Source of the DNA: Ascoidea rubescens DSM 1968
Taxonomy: Eukaryota; Ascomycota; Saccharomycetes; Ascoideales; Ascoideaceae
Reading direction: 5' to 3'
DNA length: 64,000 bases
Assembly (NCBI RefSeq): GCF_001661345.1
Contig: NW_017962913.1
Location: forward strand, 2,802,694 to 2,866,693
Shown here: positions 62,599 through 64,000 of the stretch, in pieces
Layout: each line of letters opens with the position of its first letter
Numbering within the stretch: the stretch's first letter is position 1
Position numbers and translations under genes: made by a program
Notes under the pieces: generated by a model
The model's database searches: none
Told to the model about the DNA's origin: nothing
What the model saw: only the letters and a program-made list of their open reading frames with translations

Positions 62599-64000
62599 TC
62601 ATAAAGACGTGCTAGATTTTGTATTGGGTTGAACATCATTACTTGATGTTTCATCCAACTCAATACTTTCAACACCAAAATCTTCAATAACTTTCTTTTC
62701 ATTGATTGGCAGCAAACCGTAGATACCAAGAACTATAATACCCAAAATACCAGCAATACATGAAAAGACCAAAGCAACAATACCTCTGCCAGTAAACCCG
62801 CTTGGTAAGTCCTTTACTTGAACGTTTTCATTGGTTAGATCAAAAAAATCTTCGGTATTGGCAGCAGCATTACCTGAAGGCAAAACACCAGCAGCTTCAC
62901 AAATACTGATATGGTTCTCTGTAAGTTGTTGTCCCTCATCCTTTTGAACCTGCAATGGGGCCTCAACCAAAATCAAAGACAACCCTTGGATCATATGCCA
63001 TTCAATATGACAGTGGAAAATCCAAACACCTGGATTGTCTGCTTTAAATCTAAGAACAATGTAAGAATTAGGACGAACAAATACAGTGTCTCTTGAAAGT
63101 GGAACGTCTCTAAATTCATCTGCATTTTCTTCGTCGTATGGAACTGGATCAGTTTCATCAGTGTAATCAGGTCCTCTTTGAACTAGTTGGAAATGATGTC
63201 CATGCATGTGGAATGGATGTTTACCGGCATCAGCGTTGTTGAGAACAAGCTCAATAACTTCGTTATGTTGAAGAACAAATGTATTGGTGTTTGACCCATA
63301 GATTGCTGCATCGGTAGCTAACTCACCAGCACTCAAAAGAGTCATTAATGTTGGCACTTTTGGAGCAACATATGTCAAGTTATTGAAAAAAGCATAGTTT
63401 TTACCATCGTTTAAATTGTTCATGGTAACTTCAACAACAATTTGGTAATCAGGGTCTTCCAATAATTCTGACCCACTTAATGGAGACAAATAATAGTCAT
63501 CTAAGAAATCTTCCCAATCGTAAATATAAGCTTCAGTTGGCAAGTCAGCATCTTCATTGTAAATCAAATAACTGGTTTCATTGGTGTTTAAATTACCTGG
63601 AACATCTAACATATCTTGATCACAAAGTTGCATAATAGCAAAGTTTTTATCGGTTGAATTCTTAGTATGGAGTAAGAAAGAGTATCTTTGAGCAGAAGTA
63701 ACATAGATGTGATCAGTAATGTTTTTTTCAACATAAACACCATCGACCTCAACAACTTCCAATTGATGGTCTTCAATAAAAAAGATTTGAGAGACAAAAG
63801 CACCAGTGTTAACTAATCTAACAAGATAGGTTTTATTTGGCTCAACTTTCCATGTTAAATTCATACCTTCATTAATTAATAAACTCTCTGGGATTGGTTC
63901 AGCGCCTGTAGGGTTATAAAGATCTAAGAAATCCTTTGTTAATTCAACATTATCTTGATGGTACCAATCAGAAATGGTTAAGATAACCTCTTCATCATAT
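62599..64000 (-). CDS. FET3: Fet3-type multicopper ferroxidase, 5' part outside window
   Basis: The frame is open to the right edge, covering the last 466 residues of a protein usually near 630. Visible: YDEEVILTISDWYHQDNVEL and YNPTGAEPIPESLLINEG of domain 2, then domain 3 copper ligands HPFHMHGHHFQ and the HCHIEWHMIQGLSLIL block with the T1 and trinuclear-site residues. A single membrane segment (GIVALVFSCIAGILGIIVLG) precedes a short cytosolic tail (INEKKVIEDFGVESIELDE). Fet3 oxidises Fe2+ to Fe3+ at the plasma membrane for uptake by the Ftr1 permease. The iron-responsive promoter is outside the window. Other multicopper oxidases lack this anchor plus tail. Confidence 0.95.
   Translation of the reverse strand, partial: YDEEVILTISDWYHQDNVELTKDFLDLYNPTGAEPIPESLLINEGMNLTWKVEPNKTYLVRLVNTGAFVSQIFFIEDHQLEVVEVDGVYVEKNITDHIYVTSAQRYSFLLHTKNSTDKNFAIMQLCDQDMLDVPGNLNTNETSYLIYNEDADLPTEAYIYDWEDFLDDYYLSPLSGSELLEDPDYQIVVEVTMNNLNDGKNYAFFNNLTYVAPKVPTLMTLLSAGELATDAAIYGSNTNTFVLQHNEVIELVLNNADAGKHPFHMHGHHFQLVQRGPDYTDETDPVPYDEENADEFRDVPLSRDTVFVRPNSYIVLRFKADNPGVWIFHCHIEWHMIQGLSLILVEAPLQVQKDEGQQLTENHISICEAAGVLPSGNAAANTEDFFDLTNENVQVKDLPSGFTGRGIVALVFSCIAGILGIIVLGIYGLLPINEKKVIEDFGVESIELDETSSNDVQPNTKSSTSL

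Noticed and set aside
1-64000. tRNA genes, CRISPR arrays, transposon or LTR ends
   Set aside because: No B-box-like GGTTCGA with matching arms outside coding sequence, no spaced repeats of CRISPR type, and no terminal repeats or element-type proteins seen.

Overview
This is nuclear DNA from an AT-rich budding yeast (Saccharomycotina). The evidence is compact genes, three short introns with GTATGT donors (all three) and TACTAAC branch sites, poly-asparagine tracts coded by AAT runs, and many recognisable yeast orthologues (SEC6, MRC1, STS1, SLM1/2, RCF3, TIM11, FET3, ALG3). A nuclear gene for the 51 kDa subunit of respiratory complex I excludes the Saccharomyces group. CTG codons are scarce even where CTC and CTA are common, which hints at a lineage that reassigned or avoids CUG (for example the Ascoidea/Saccharomycopsis side). 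That placement is inference. I found no tRNA, rRNA, CRISPR, transposon or virus-derived element.

Layout. 1-6041: complex I 51 kDa subunit (cut by the left edge), a TMEM115-type Golgi rhomboid-like protein, spliced MsrA methionine sulfoxide reductase, and exocyst SEC6. 6808-11636: a decayed F-box/leucine-rich-repeat gene and a large histidine-phosphatase-like protein whose two catalytic histidines are both asparagine. 13064-24797: a CaM kinase, ALG3, a small unknown GC-rich gene, a spliced D-2-hydroxyacid dehydrogenase, MRC1 and a mitochondrial protein. 25155-34876: an unknown protein, peroxisomal catalase, RCF3, SLM1/2 and a cytochrome b5 with a long Asn-rich extension. 37804-43383: an unknown membrane protein, a PFK26-like 6-phosphofructo-2-kinase and eEF1B-gamma. 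43771-53743: a GATA-like finger protein, riboflavin synthase, an intact F-box/LRR protein, a spliced zinc-ribbon protein and STS1. 55059-64000: a G1 cyclin, ATP synthase subunit e, and the FET3 multicopper ferroxidase (cut by the right edge).

There is no operon logic. Several products do share themes: respiration (complex I, RCF3, ATP synthase e, a mitochondrial gene-expression candidate), redox and peroxide handling (MsrA, catalase, cytochrome b5, FET3), and growth or cell-cycle signalling (SLM, CaM kinase, G1 cyclin, MRC1, STS1).

The most unusual features are the double His-to-Asn pseudophosphatase, GC-rich islands (about 64% GC in one counted stretch) in long intergenic regions of an otherwise roughly 30% GC sequence, a zinc-ribbon gene with a 25-nt first coding exon and an alternative signal-like start, a GATA-like finger of aberrant spacing, and a clean 14-bp hairpin in a 1.7 kb convergent gap. 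About 28 genes in 64 kb is sparse for a yeast, and several intergenic regions exceed 1 kb.
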